DNA of 64,000 nt from Acetobacter thailandicus (GTDB taxonomy: Bacteria; Pseudomonadota; Alphaproteobacteria; Acetobacterales; Acetobacteraceae), in contig NZ_WOSV01000004.1 of the NCBI RefSeq assembly GCF_011516655.1, forward strand, positions 1 through 64,000, given 5' to 3'. Positions 43,703 through 51,835 of the stretch are shown piece after piece (the first letter of the stretch is position 1; every line of letters starts with the position of its first letter). A program made the translations under genes and the position numbers. The notes beneath the pieces were generated by a model. That model was given only the letters and a program-made list of their open reading frames with translations, ran no database searches and was not told the origin of the DNA.

Positions 43703-44560
43703 ATGTTCGAACTGGCGCGCAGAAAATTGCTGACTGTTACGGGTGGTGCTTCTTTACTGGGCAGTATCGTGCCTGCTGCGGCTTTTGCCTCAGGCACTCA
43801 CAGGGTTACTTCGTCAGGTCATTCAACGCTTCATGCTCCTGCCATCACAGGGAGGGCACGTCCTGCCTTACCTCTTGTGATGCTTGATCCGGGCCATGGC
43901 GGTAAGGACCCCGGGGCGATTGGTTTTTCAGGTACCTATGAAAAGCATGTGGCTGAAGCAGCTGCGACAGAACTCCACCGTCAGCTCATTGCAACGGGGC
44001 GTTATCGTGTGGCGATGACGCGCACGAGTGATCATTTTATTCCGCTTGATGGTCGTGTGGAAATGGCGCATCAGCACGGAGCTTCCCTGTTTATTTCTAT
44101 GCATGCTGACGCGCTGCTGAATAAATCAGTGCGTGGTGCCAGTGTTTATACACATTCGCATGGTGCTTCTGATTCGCAGACGGCGGCACTGGCCCGGACA
44201 GAGAACAGCGCTGATCGTTATGGCGGGCCGCTTGTACGTGGCGCCACACCCGAGGTTCAGCAGATTCTGGCCAGCCTGGTGACGGAAGAGGCGCGTAAGG
44301 GCTCAGCCTCTATGGCCGGTGCTGTTGTGTCATCTTTTAAAAATCGTATTAATCTTTTGCCGCATCCTCAGCGTCATGCTGCTTTTGCCGTTCTTAAGTC
44401 AGCACAAATTCCGTCTGTTCTGGTTGAAATGGGGTTTATGTCGAATCGTCTGGATGAAGCAGCCCTGCGTCAGGCGGGTCACAGGGCTATGGTCGCTGGT
44501 GTAATGTGCCAGGCAGTTAATCGTTATTTTGCCTCTGAAGGTGCCGGTCTGTCAGGCTGA
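43703..44560 (+). CDS. N-acetylmuramoyl-L-alanine amidase (AmiC-like)
   Basis: This 285-aa zinc amidase cleaves the MurNAc-L-Ala bond of peptidoglycan, usually during cell separation. The Amidase_3 motifs are present: VMLDPGHGGKDPGAIG (zinc His), TYEKHVAEAA (zinc Glu), FISMHADALL (zinc His) and SVLVEMGFMSN (catalytic Glu). The N-terminus (ARRKLLTVTGGASLLGSIVPAAAFA) reads as a Tat-type signal with twin Arg, as in AmiC. The AMIN domain is absent, so it is a short form. The 3' end overlaps the convergent DUF3325 gene by 37 bp. Confidence 0.92.
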   Translation: MFELARRKLLTVTGGASLLGSIVPAAAFASGTHRVTSSGHSTLHAPAITGRARPALPLVMLDPGHGGKDPGAIGFSGTYEKHVAEAAATELHRQLIATGRYRVAMTRTSDHFIPLDGRVEMAHQHGASLFISMHADALLNKSVRGASVYTHSHGASDSQTAALARTENSADRYGGPLVRGATPEVQQILASLVTEEARKGSASMAGAVVSSFKNRINLLPHPQRHAAFAVLKSAQIPSVLVEMGFMSNRLDEAALRQAGHRAMVAGVMCQAVNRYFASEGAGLSG

Positions 44561-44823
44561 GCTGCATTTTGTCGCCATAAGGCGAGTGAGAGAGCGCAGA
44601 CAATGCCGGCACAGGCGCCAAGTCCCAGCCAGATCATCACGCCGGTTTGCCAGTCCGTGTGCAGGCTGAGGAGCAGCGCTGCGCCTGGCAGTAAAAATCG
44701 TACATAACGCAGTGTAGTGATGGGTAAGGGTGAGGGTGCTATCAGTTTGCGCGTGCGCGGCTGCACGATTTCGTGTGCCAGAAAGCCTGTAAACCACAGC
44801 AGAAAAATAAGTATAAAGATCAT
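44524..44823 (-). CDS. DUF3325-like small membrane protein of iron-uptake module
   Basis: This 99-aa protein has three hydrophobic segments (MIFILIFLLWFTGFLA, YVRFLLPGAALLLSL, GVMIWLGLGACAGIVCALSLAL). It starts at 44823 as an ATGA overlap with the PepSY gene stop, so it is translated by coupling. Small DUF3325 proteins typically accompany DUF3649 and PepSY proteins next to TonB receptors in proteobacteria, as here. Its molecular function is unknown. Its last 37 bp overlap the 3' end of the convergent amidase. Confidence 0.78.
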   Translation of the reverse strand: MIFILIFLLWFTGFLAHEIVQPRTRKLIAPSPLPITTLRYVRFLLPGAALLLSLHTDWQTGVMIWLGLGACAGIVCALSLALWRQNAAQPDRPAPSEAK

Positions 44824-46274
44824 GACGTTTTTTTTATCAGGCGCATGGCAGCAACAGCTGCGGCAGTGGCTGTTATAAGGCACCATATATCAACAGTGCA
44901 TGACAGAGCTATGTTGCGCGGAGTGGGGTGAGGCACCATGAGTGCATCAGCTATGGGCAGGCCTACGCCCAGTGCTGCCAGAGTGATCAGCTGCATCGTC
45001 CATGCGGCAAAAGGGCGTCTGGCGAGCGAAAAGCAAATTGCCTGCGTGGCTGAGAGTGTCCATGTGGCGAAGAATACGCTGACTTCAGCTTCGGCCCGCC
45101 CTGGAAAAGAAACTGGTATCAGTCTGTTTGCCCATAGAAATGCCAGCGCACTGATGGGAAGACCCGCGACTGTCAGAATGCAAAACCCTTCCGCCAGTTT
45201 ATAAACAGTCATGTGACCGGATATACGGCGGCGTTTGATCAGAAAGAGCACCAGGCCACTGATAATGAGGATGGTGCAGCTCAGGCCTGAAAGAAAATAA
45301 AGCCAGGACAAAACAGAGATTGAAAAACGGGCATGGTGCAGGCCGCGCGCGAGCTGAAAAGGTCTGTCGGCTGTGCTGTCATGTGTAATGATGCGTAAAA
45401 AATGCCCGTCATTACGGTCAAAAATGGCCTGATCGCGCGTGAGAAAAAGGCTGGAATAATCACTGCGTGAAATGCGTATGTCTTCTGGCGTGAAGAGGAT
45501 AAATCCACATTCCTGTGTATTCAGGCGTTTTTTTGTCTCTTCAATCAGCGGGAAAAGGGGCGGAAGAGCAGTTGTTTCGATATGTCTGGCAGGTGTGGCT
45601 GCCGCAGGGCGTGGCTTTTGTGCAAACAGGCTGTAAGGCTGAATAATTGTGCCGGTGTAGGTTATGACCAGCAGAAAAGGCAGAAACAGAACGCCTGTCA
45701 GCAGATGCGCGTCAAGCCAGGCACGGGGTCTGGGGCCAAAAGGACGAAACAGGACCATGTCGGGCCATATGGACCGCAGATGTATGATAAGGCCTGAGAG
45801 CAGTGTAACGAGCAGAAACAGTCCGGCCAGGCCGGTCAGAATACCCCCCACAATCCGACCGCTGTGAAGTGTATAATGAAAATTATAAAAGAACTGACCG
45901 CCTTCGGTGTCGCGTCCTTTAAGAAGGAGCCCCGTTGCAGGGTCATAAGCAGGGCCGGTGAAAGCAGTGCCGTTATAGTGCAGCACTCTGAGCACCGGGT
46001 CACGGGCTGAAGGCAGGTTAATAAAAACGGCGCGTCCCTGTTTTTGATTCTGCAAAACTGTATCAGCCGCTGTTTGTAATGCTTCAGGCGTGATGTGGTG
46101 TAATGGACTGAGCGGAACCTCGGGCTGCATCCATTGCGTTATTTCCTGATCAAAAACAGTCAGGGTGCCGGTGAGGAAAATACAGGCCAGTACCAGCCCG
46201 GCGATAAAACCCACCCAGCTGTGCAGCCAGCCCATATGCAGGCGAAAAGTCTCACGTATTCCGGGCTTAGTCAT
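44820..46274 (-). CDS. PepSY-associated transmembrane protein (iron-uptake linked)
   Basis: This 484-aa inner-membrane protein has the PepSY_TM N-terminus (FRLHMGWLHSWVGFIAGLVL and FLTGTLTVFDQEITQWM), a periplasmic loop with PepSY-like GRAVFINLPSARDP, then paired helices (GLAGLFLLVTLLSGLIIH; DAHLLTGVLFLPFLLVITYTG) and a C-terminal helix bundle. Relatives (PiuB/FsqB-type) act as membrane reductases that help remove iron from imported siderophores. The start at 46274 shares one base with the upstream stop (TAATG). It lies between DUF3649 and DUF3325 genes, divergent from a TonB receptor with a Fur box. Confidence 0.85.
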   Translation of the reverse strand: MTKPGIRETFRLHMGWLHSWVGFIAGLVLACIFLTGTLTVFDQEITQWMQPEVPLSPLHHITPEALQTAADTVLQNQKQGRAVFINLPSARDPVLRVLHYNGTAFTGPAYDPATGLLLKGRDTEGGQFFYNFHYTLHSGRIVGGILTGLAGLFLLVTLLSGLIIHLRSIWPDMVLFRPFGPRPRAWLDAHLLTGVLFLPFLLVITYTGTIIQPYSLFAQKPRPAAATPARHIETTALPPLFPLIEETKKRLNTQECGFILFTPEDIRISRSDYSSLFLTRDQAIFDRNDGHFLRIITHDSTADRPFQLARGLHHARFSISVLSWLYFLSGLSCTILIISGLVLFLIKRRRISGHMTVYKLAEGFCILTVAGLPISALAFLWANRLIPVSFPGRAEAEVSVFFATWTLSATQAICFSLARRPFAAWTMQLITLAALGVGLPIADALMVPHPTPRNIALSCTVDIWCLITATAAAVAAMRLIKKTS

Positions 46275-46615
46275 TACAGCGCCAGGTTTTTTATTACGAT
46301 GCCACTGATACTTAAAAGGACCAGAAACCACAAACCCCATTTATGCATGCGCGCACCATAACCAATGACAATAAGTGCAGGGATGAAGGCTGTCGCAAAT
46401 GCAGTTATGGCCATAGCGCCCTGTGCAGGGTTAAGGCGGCTGGCTGCTGTGAGCAGGTCTGCCCATGAGAGGGCAGCACTCCAGGCGAGGCAGCCGGCGC
46501 AAAGCAGCCATAGCACGCGGTGCCATGGCATTAGTCGCACTGCCGGTTTGCGCAGCTTATGTGCGTTCTGCGTGAGGGGGGTGTGCTGAGCGGGAGAAGA
46601 GGAAAGTGCCGGCAA
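46274..46615 (-). CDS. DUF3649-like membrane protein of iron-uptake module
   Basis: This 113-aa protein has a soluble N-terminus and three hydrophobic segments (VLWLLCAGCLAWSAALSWA, AMAITAFATAFIPALIVIGYG, WGLWFLVLLSISGIVIKNL). It is first of the three-gene membrane module and starts 62 bp from the Fur box shared with the divergent TonB receptor. Its TAA overlaps the next ATG by one base. The cellular function of DUF3649 is unknown; context points to siderophore-iron handling. Confidence 0.78.
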   Translation of the reverse strand: MPALSSSPAQHTPLTQNAHKLRKPAVRLMPWHRVLWLLCAGCLAWSAALSWADLLTAASRLNPAQGAMAITAFATAFIPALIVIGYGARMHKWGLWFLVLLSISGIVIKNLAL

Positions 46616-46677
46616 GAGATTCGCGCTTCTTCAGGTTTAGACATCCGCCTTATAGCAGAGCTGTTTGAAATAGTCAT

Positions 46678-46692
46678 TGAGAATGTTTCTCA
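46678..46692. promoter_or_regulatory. Palindromic Fur box between the iron-uptake genes
   Basis: TGAGAATGTTTCTCA has perfect 6-bp arms (TGAGAA/TTCTCA) around TGT and matches the 7-1-7 Fur consensus at 11 of 14 positions. It lies in the 130-bp divergent region and can control both the TonB receptor (starting 54 bp away) and the DUF3649-PepSY-DUF3325 operon. Confidence 0.8.
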
Positions 46693-46745
46693 TTTGCGTA
46701 TATAAGGCCGCTCAATTGAACCCCTCTCAGAATGTGTGATTACTC

Positions 46746-48962
46746 ATGTTACCTCGTCAGCGGTCAGCTTCCCGAATTTTTACGTGTCTTCTCATGACAG
46801 GTTTTATGAGTGGCGGTGCTTGTTCGGCTCAGGCAGCAGAGACAGCATCCGATCATAAAAAAAATATAGTCAAAACCAGGGAGAGTGATGCGAACGAAAA
46901 AGCAATTGAGGCGAGAGAGGATGAACAGCTGGTTGTTACGGCCAGTCGTCGTAACCGTATGGAAGTGGGCAGCGGCGGGCAGCTTGGCGCACTTGGCACA
47001 AAACGTGGGCTTGATGTGCCGTTTAATATCCGCAGTTACTCTTCCAGCCTGATTGCAAATCAGCAGTCGCAGACACTGGGGCAGGTTTTGCAAAATGACC
47101 CCTCTGTGCGTACGACTATGGGCTATGGCAATTTTTCTGAGATGTTTGTTATCCGGGGTTTTGTACTGAATAGTGATGATATTGCTATTAACGGGCTTTA
47201 TGGCATTACCCCGCGTCAGCTTGTCTCTCCTGAGCTATATGATCAGGTGCAGATTCTTAATGGTGCCAGCGCGTTTCTTAATGGTGCAGCCCCGAGTGGT
47301 TCGGCGGTTGGCGGCAACATTAATCTGATGTTTAAACATGCTGAAAAAACACCCGTTACGCGCGTCACAGGCGGCTATACCAGCAGCGCGATGGGAGAAG
47401 GAAGCATCGATGTTGGCCGACGCTTTGGTGATAATAAAAATTATGGGTTCAGACTGAATGTCGCCGGTCGTGACGGAGAGGATGCTATTCAGAACGAGCG
47501 CCGTCACAGTGTTGTGGTGGGAGCCGATTTTGACTGGCATAACGACAACACCCGCATTTCAGTGGATATGAATTACCAGAATCAGGGGGTGAATGGCGGG
47601 CGGTCTGCTGTGTTTCTGGGGAGTGATGTTACGCGTGTGCCACGTGTACCGTCAGCCTCAAAAAACTATGGTCAGCGCTGGGCCTATAATGATCTGAGTT
47701 ATATTTTCGGGATGCTGAATGCTGAGCATGACCTGACAAAGCATATTACACTTTATGGTGCTTTTGGCGGTATGGGGGCGAACGAAAAGGGACTATATTC
47801 TAACCTGACTGTTAAAAATGTCAGCACAGGTGATGGTACTAATGGCAGTATGTATGTGCCTTATGTACAGACCAATGAAAGTACCCGTGCAGGCCTCAGA
47901 GCCCATTTCAATACTGGGTTTTTTAAGCATGAAATTAATGCGGGTGGTAACGGATTGTGGGAGGATACAGCTACAGCCTATGCTATGTCGTTAACGCCGG
48001 CCGCAAATAATTTATACCATCCTCAATACTCTGCTCCATTAAACAACTCTTATGTTGGTGGTAATATTCATAACCCTAAAACAAAAAACACAACGCGCCT
48101 TTATAGTCTGTTCTTCTCTGATACGGTGACCTTCTGGCATGACCGTATCGCGCTGACTGCAGGCTTTCGTTACCAGAGTATGCTCATCAACGCTTTTGAT
48201 TATAACACCCGTGCCCGCACCGATCATTATAATGAGGGTGATTTTACACCGGTTGTCGGCCTGGTTTTTCATCCCACGCGCCGTACATCTGTTTATTTTA
48301 ACCGTATCGAGGGGTTGTCTCAGGGGCCGGTGGCTGCGGGCACGAATATTGTTAACCTCGGAGAGGTATTTCCGCCTTATAAAAGTGTTCAGTATGAAGT
48401 GGGTGCAAAATATGACACCGGCCGCTTCACTACGACACTCGCGTTTTTTCAGATATCGCAGCCGCAGGCTTATCTGGCCGCGACAGCTCAGAGCGATTAT
48501 TATCGTTTTACAGCGAATGGAATGCAGCGTAACCGCGGTGCGGAGCTGAATGTTAATGGCACTATTATGAAGGGGCTGCGCTTTAACGGAGGGGCGACCC
48601 TTATTGATGCCCATATTGTTAAGGGCGATAATAAAGGGAAAACAGCTATTGGTGTGCCGAACTACACGCTGAATGCTAACCTTGAATATGACCTGCCTTT
48701 TTTGCAGGGAGGCACAGTGGTTGGTCGTGTTGTTAATACGGGCAAGCAGTGGGTTAACGCAGGTAATACCATGCACTTGCCTGTATGGACCCGTTTTGAT
48801 GTCGCTATGCGTTACACTTTTGCTGTGAAGCATAAGCCAATGACACTGCGTTTTAGCGTCGATAATATTGCCAATAATCGTTACTGGGCGTCTTCTCTCG
48901 GGGGGTATTTGATGCAGGGGGAACCACGCACCTTTAAATTCTCGTTTACGACAGATTTATAA
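46746..48962 (+). CDS. TonB-dependent siderophore receptor
   Basis: This 738-aa outer-membrane receptor has a signal peptide (residues 1-~31, ending SAQAAET), a TonB box at ~60-67 (EQLVVTAS), a plug domain (TLGQVLQNDPSVRTTMGYGN, FVIRGFVLNSDDIAINGLYG, VQILNGASAFLNGAAPSGSA) and a 22-strand-type beta barrel ending in FKFSFTTDL. The siderophore bound is unknown; the plug sequence resembles FhuA/FpvA-type receptors. It is divergent from the PepSY module across a Fur box and is expected to be induced by iron limitation. An intrinsic terminator follows. Confidence 0.95.
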   Translation: MLPRQRSASRIFTCLLMTGFMSGGACSAQAAETASDHKKNIVKTRESDANEKAIEAREDEQLVVTASRRNRMEVGSGGQLGALGTKRGLDVPFNIRSYSSSLIANQQSQTLGQVLQNDPSVRTTMGYGNFSEMFVIRGFVLNSDDIAINGLYGITPRQLVSPELYDQVQILNGASAFLNGAAPSGSAVGGNINLMFKHAEKTPVTRVTGGYTSSAMGEGSIDVGRRFGDNKNYGFRLNVAGRDGEDAIQNERRHSVVVGADFDWHNDNTRISVDMNYQNQGVNGGRSAVFLGSDVTRVPRVPSASKNYGQRWAYNDLSYIFGMLNAEHDLTKHITLYGAFGGMGANEKGLYSNLTVKNVSTGDGTNGSMYVPYVQTNESTRAGLRAHFNTGFFKHEINAGGNGLWEDTATAYAMSLTPAANNLYHPQYSAPLNNSYVGGNIHNPKTKNTTRLYSLFFSDTVTFWHDRIALTAGFRYQSMLINAFDYNTRARTDHYNEGDFTPVVGLVFHPTRRTSVYFNRIEGLSQGPVAAGTNIVNLGEVFPPYKSVQYEVGAKYDTGRFTTTLAFFQISQPQAYLAATAQSDYYRFTANGMQRNRGAELNVNGTIMKGLRFNGGATLIDAHIVKGDNKGKTAIGVPNYTLNANLEYDLPFLQGGTVVGRVVNTGKQWVNAGNTMHLPVWTRFDVAMRYTFAVKHKPMTLRFSVDNIANNRYWASSLGGYLMQGEPRTFKFSFTTDL

Positions 48963-48971
48963 TCAAAAAAA

Positions 48972-49030
48972 TGCTGACTGAAGAACTAGTTTTTCTATTT
49001 AAAAAAACGGTTTTCAGTCAGCAGTTTTTT
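48972..49030 (+). terminator. Intrinsic terminator after the TonB receptor
   Basis: An 11-bp perfect stem (TGCTGACTGAA/TTCAGTCAGCA) with a ~30-nt AT-rich loop is followed by G and six T. Confidence 0.85.
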
Positions 49031-49057
49031 ATATCTGCGGCCGGAAGAACACCCCGC

Positions 49058-50098
49058 TTAATTGCGTAACGGGTTATGGGTAAAACGATGAGCCAGAGCT
49101 GACGAGTCAGCTGTCTGAGGGAGCAGGCCAAGCAGTTGCAGCTCATCACAATACTGAGCAACCTGCTCGCGTAGTTTCTGCCCTGTAATCGCCTGTATGA
49201 CCGGTTCTTTCTGGAGCATCCGGAATATGGTCTGTGCGTTTAATCCGTCAGATGTCTGGGCCATAAGAGTAGCGGTTTCCTGCAAATGAGTGCGGGACCA
49301 TTTTGCAGCATCTTTCAGGGCCAGAGTGAGTGCTGTTGCTGCATCTGCTTCGGTGTCAGGGGCAGTATGGCTGATACCAAGTACCAGGTTTGTACGCTCT
49401 GAATAAGCGCCTGTTGTACTGCCTGCCAGTTCAGAAAATACGCCTGGCTGCGTGCTGAGCAGCTGCCACCCTTGCGGGTCATCCGTCACTACCGCGTCCG
49501 CTTCAGCGAGCGTATCCGGCGCTGTCAGTGTGGCATCAGGTACGATTTTCCAGTTTATTTTCTCCATAGAGTTCATGCCCTTGCGGCGCATCATGGTGGC
49601 GAAAAACAATTTTCCTGCATTGTTGTGCTCGCCAACCAGAACAGTACGGTTCAGGAGCTGGTTAAGTCTCTGAATGCCTGTCGCGCGCCGCACGAGCAGG
49701 CGAAATGTTCCTGGCTGTACCCCCAGAATAAGGCTGGCGGCCAGTCCCTGATTGAGATGTGTTAACCATGTGGTGGCGGGTGCAACCGCAAAAGAGGCCT
49801 CTCCTTTTGCCAGGGCCGTTATAGCCTCATCCCCGTCTTCAGGCGGGTTGTTAAAGGGCAGGAGATCGAGATTGTAGTGCGTAAGAAAATTTTTCTGCGC
49901 AGCAACATTCAGAACCGGGCTGTTATCTGCGTCAGGCCATGCCAGGCGTATCTGGTGGTAAAGGCCATCAGCTCTGCGGCGGGGGTGATGATGCCTGTGC
50001 AGATGGTACAGCTCAGCACTGCCTGCGGCTGCCGCTCCGGCTAATCCACAGAGCAGAAACGTGCGGCGCGGGAAAGTGCCGGGAGGGGGGCCTGACAT
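49058..50098 (-). CDS. Orphan NMT1/TauA-like periplasmic solute-binding protein (Tat signal)
   Basis: This 346-aa protein has a Tat-like signal (FPRRTFLLCGLAGAAAAGSA) and a family-type bilobal binding fold: VLNVAAQKNFLTHYNLDL, a DEAITALAKGEASFAVAPATTW segment, LILGVQPGTFRLLVRR, and VTDDPQGWQLLST. Relatives bind sulfonates, nitrate, thiamine precursors or other anions. No ABC permease or ATPase is adjacent, and the gene is flanked by the TonB receptor (convergent) and tRNA-Asn. The ATG at 50098 is used because AGGA lies 8 bp upstream; the ATG at 50104 is only 2 bp from that site. The ligand is unknown. Confidence 0.78.
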   Translation of the reverse strand: MSGPPPGTFPRRTFLLCGLAGAAAAGSAELYHLHRHHHPRRRADGLYHQIRLAWPDADNSPVLNVAAQKNFLTHYNLDLLPFNNPPEDGDEAITALAKGEASFAVAPATTWLTHLNQGLAASLILGVQPGTFRLLVRRATGIQRLNQLLNRTVLVGEHNNAGKLFFATMMRRKGMNSMEKINWKIVPDATLTAPDTLAEADAVVTDDPQGWQLLSTQPGVFSELAGSTTGAYSERTNLVLGISHTAPDTEADAATALTLALKDAAKWSRTHLQETATLMAQTSDGLNAQTIFRMLQKEPVIQAITGQKLREQVAQYCDELQLLGLLPQTADSSALAHRFTHNPLRN

Positions 50099-50192
50099 GC
50101 TCATGTTCCTGATCTTTCTAACGCGGAGAGATCTGTACTGTCACGGCAGAAACAGTTGCGATAAAAAAAATAAAAAAAATCACATAAGGGGG

Positions 50193-50222
50193 TTTACGAG
50201 CCCCGCCAAATGCGGTTATACG
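50193..50222 (+). promoter_or_regulatory. Probable promoter of tRNA-Asn
   Basis: A -35-like TTTACG (50193-50198) and -10-like TATACG (50217-50222) are separated by 18 bp, and the tRNA 5' end is 13 bp downstream. Each hexamer matches sigma-70 consensus at 4 of 6 positions. Confidence 0.45.
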
Positions 50223-50234
50223 ATGCCTCGCTGA

Positions 50235-50310
50235 TCCCGAATAGCTCAGTTGGTAGAGCAAGCGACTGTTAATCGCTGGGTCGTAGGTTCGAGTCCTACT
50301 TCGGGAGCCA
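50235..50310 (+). tRNA. tRNA-Asn (anticodon GTT)
   Basis: The 76-nt cloverleaf has acceptor TCCCGAA/TTCGGGA, D-arm GCTCAGTTGGTAGAGC, anticodon stem GCGA/TCGC with loop CTGTTAA (anticodon GTT), T-arm GGTTCGAGTCC, discriminator G and encoded CCA. Confidence 0.97.
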
Positions 50311-50432
50311 GCCTTTTCATAAAAATATAAATATTGTTTCTCCAGGGTGATAACCGTTGCGTCTTCTGACTGTATACGCGTGTGCCGGGCAGAATCTGGT
50401 GGAGCTGCGTTATCAGCAGCTCCGGGGTAGTA

Positions 50433-50786
50433 TCAGCGCAGGGCCGCAATGCCGGTCAGTTCGACTTTCCATGCCGGGTTAGCCAGTTTTGCTTCAACTG
50501 TTGCACGGGCTGGTTTATTATCCTGGTCTAACCAGGCGTCCCATGCTTTGTTCATTTCTGTAATATCGTTGATATCAGTCAGAAAAATCTGAACGGAGAG
50601 AAGACGGCTTTTGTCAGTGCCAGCCTTGCTGAGCAGAGAATCAACCTGGCGCAGAATGTCAGCCATCTGTCCTTTTACATCAAGTGACGGATCATCAGCG
50701 ACCTGACCAGCCAGGTGAATCAGACCATTATAGATAACTGCGCCACAAAGGCGTTCTTCGGGCTCAAGGCGCGTAATATCGCTCAT
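50433..50786 (-). CDS. ridA: RidA/YjgF-family reactive-imine deaminase
   Basis: This 117-aa protein has the Rid fold: ERLCGAVIYNGLIHLAGQVADDP near the N-terminus and the conserved arginine region KPARATVEAKLANPAWKVELTGIAAL at the end. RidA hydrolyses 2-aminoacrylate and other reactive enamines. A strong AGGAG ribosome site precedes the start, and it follows panC by 31 bp on the same strand; RidA is known to protect PLP enzymes, but a direct link with pantothenate synthesis is only suggested by position. Confidence 0.88.
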   Translation of the reverse strand: MSDITRLEPEERLCGAVIYNGLIHLAGQVADDPSLDVKGQMADILRQVDSLLSKAGTDKSRLLSVQIFLTDINDITEMNKAWDAWLDQDNKPARATVEAKLANPAWKVELTGIAALR

Positions 50787-50817
50787 GACAGGCTCCTGTG
50801 TGTCAGAAAAGAAAGCC

Positions 50818-51657
50818 TCAGCTTAGAGGCATATTATCAATAAGACGAATATCCTCCAGGCTTGCGGCAACAAAGAGGCGGGCAGAAGGGTCTGCCGCTG
50901 CTGTGATCTTCAGTGTCTCGCCTGAGCGCAGTTCGAGATAATGCACAGTAAATCCTGCCTGGGTAAGTTTGGTGCGGCAGGTGGCAAGTGCGTCTTCTTC
51001 TGTCTGATCATGTTTCATGCTGGCAATGCATGCGAGCAGAAGAGAGGGGAGTTGCGCAGCCTGCCGACGCTGCTGAGCTGTCAGACGACGGTTGCGTGAA
51101 GAGAGAGCAAGCTGATCAGCTTCGCGCACAACCGGTACAGAGAGCACAGAAACAGGGAAGTTCAGATCTTCAGTCATGCGGCGGATAATGCTGAGCTGCT
51201 GGAAGTCTTTTTCACCAAATACAGCCACATCAGCGCCTGTCTGCATCAGTAGTTTGGTGACAATGGTGGTTACACCATTAAAATGCCCGGGGCGGTCTGC
51301 ACCGCAGAGAATAGTATCTGCGCCGCTGACGGTTACCTGCGTTGAAAAATGTTCGGGGTACATGTCCTGGCTGTCGGGCGTGTACAGCACGTCGACGATA
51401 CCGGTCTGCCTGAGGAGGTCTGCATCGGCCTCAGGGCTGCGTGGGTAGAGGCGAAAATCATCTGCGTTATTAAACTGAATGGGGTTAACATAAATCGTGA
51501 CAATGCGGCGGGTGACTTTACCGTCCAGGGCACGCACAAGTGCCAGGTGCCCGTTATGAAGAGATCCCATTGTTGGCACGACACCTATGGTTTCGCCTTG
51601 TCTGTGCCATTGAGTGACCAGGCGGGCCAGTTCCTGCCGGTCTGTAATAATCTGCAT
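50818..51657 (-). CDS. panC: Pantothenate synthetase
   Basis: PanC joins pantoate and beta-alanine with ATP to form pantothenate, the precursor of coenzyme A. The 279-aa protein has the nucleotidyltransferase motif VVPTMGSLHNGHLALVR, YVNPIQFNNADDF, CGADRPGHFNGVTTIVTKL, ADVAVFGEKDFQQLSIIRRM and LALSSRNRRLT. Length is normal. panB is not in the window. The ATG at 51657 (MQIITDRQELARL) is used. It is probably co-transcribed with ridA. Confidence 0.96.
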   Translation of the reverse strand: MQIITDRQELARLVTQWHRQGETIGVVPTMGSLHNGHLALVRALDGKVTRRIVTIYVNPIQFNNADDFRLYPRSPEADADLLRQTGIVDVLYTPDSQDMYPEHFSTQVTVSGADTILCGADRPGHFNGVTTIVTKLLMQTGADVAVFGEKDFQQLSIIRRMTEDLNFPVSVLSVPVVREADQLALSSRNRRLTAQQRRQAAQLPSLLLACIASMKHDQTEEDALATCRTKLTQAGFTVHYLELRSGETLKITAAADPSARLFVAASLEDIRLIDNMPLS

Positions 51658-51768
51658 GTCAGATCCTGGTTGTGTAATAAAAGATACTATACTTATAAAG
51701 CACTTCTGCTCTGAAGAAAAATAATGTGGTGTTTTCGCTGTTAACGCTATATCGGGAGCATATGCAGG

Positions 51769-51809
51769 CCGTGACGCTGTTTTGATGACAAAGCGTCGCG
51801 GTTTTTTTT
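51769..51809 (+). promoter_or_regulatory. Intrinsic terminator in the leader of the DMT permease (possible attenuator)
   Basis: A 10-bp stem (CCGTGACGCT/AGCGTCGCGG, one G-T pair) with a 13-nt loop is followed by eight T (51802-51809). No plus-strand gene lies upstream except tRNA-Asn 1.5 kb away, and the permease starts only ~26 bp after the T run. This points to regulated termination in a leader, or to the 3' end of a small RNA. Confidence 0.6.
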
Positions 51810-51835
51810 GCCTTCAGGATATGGCACCTCATCTT

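Noticed and set aside
51782-51835. Longer start for the DMT permease
   Set aside because: The first start is inside the loop of a strong terminator, and the added residues are not part of the membrane fold.
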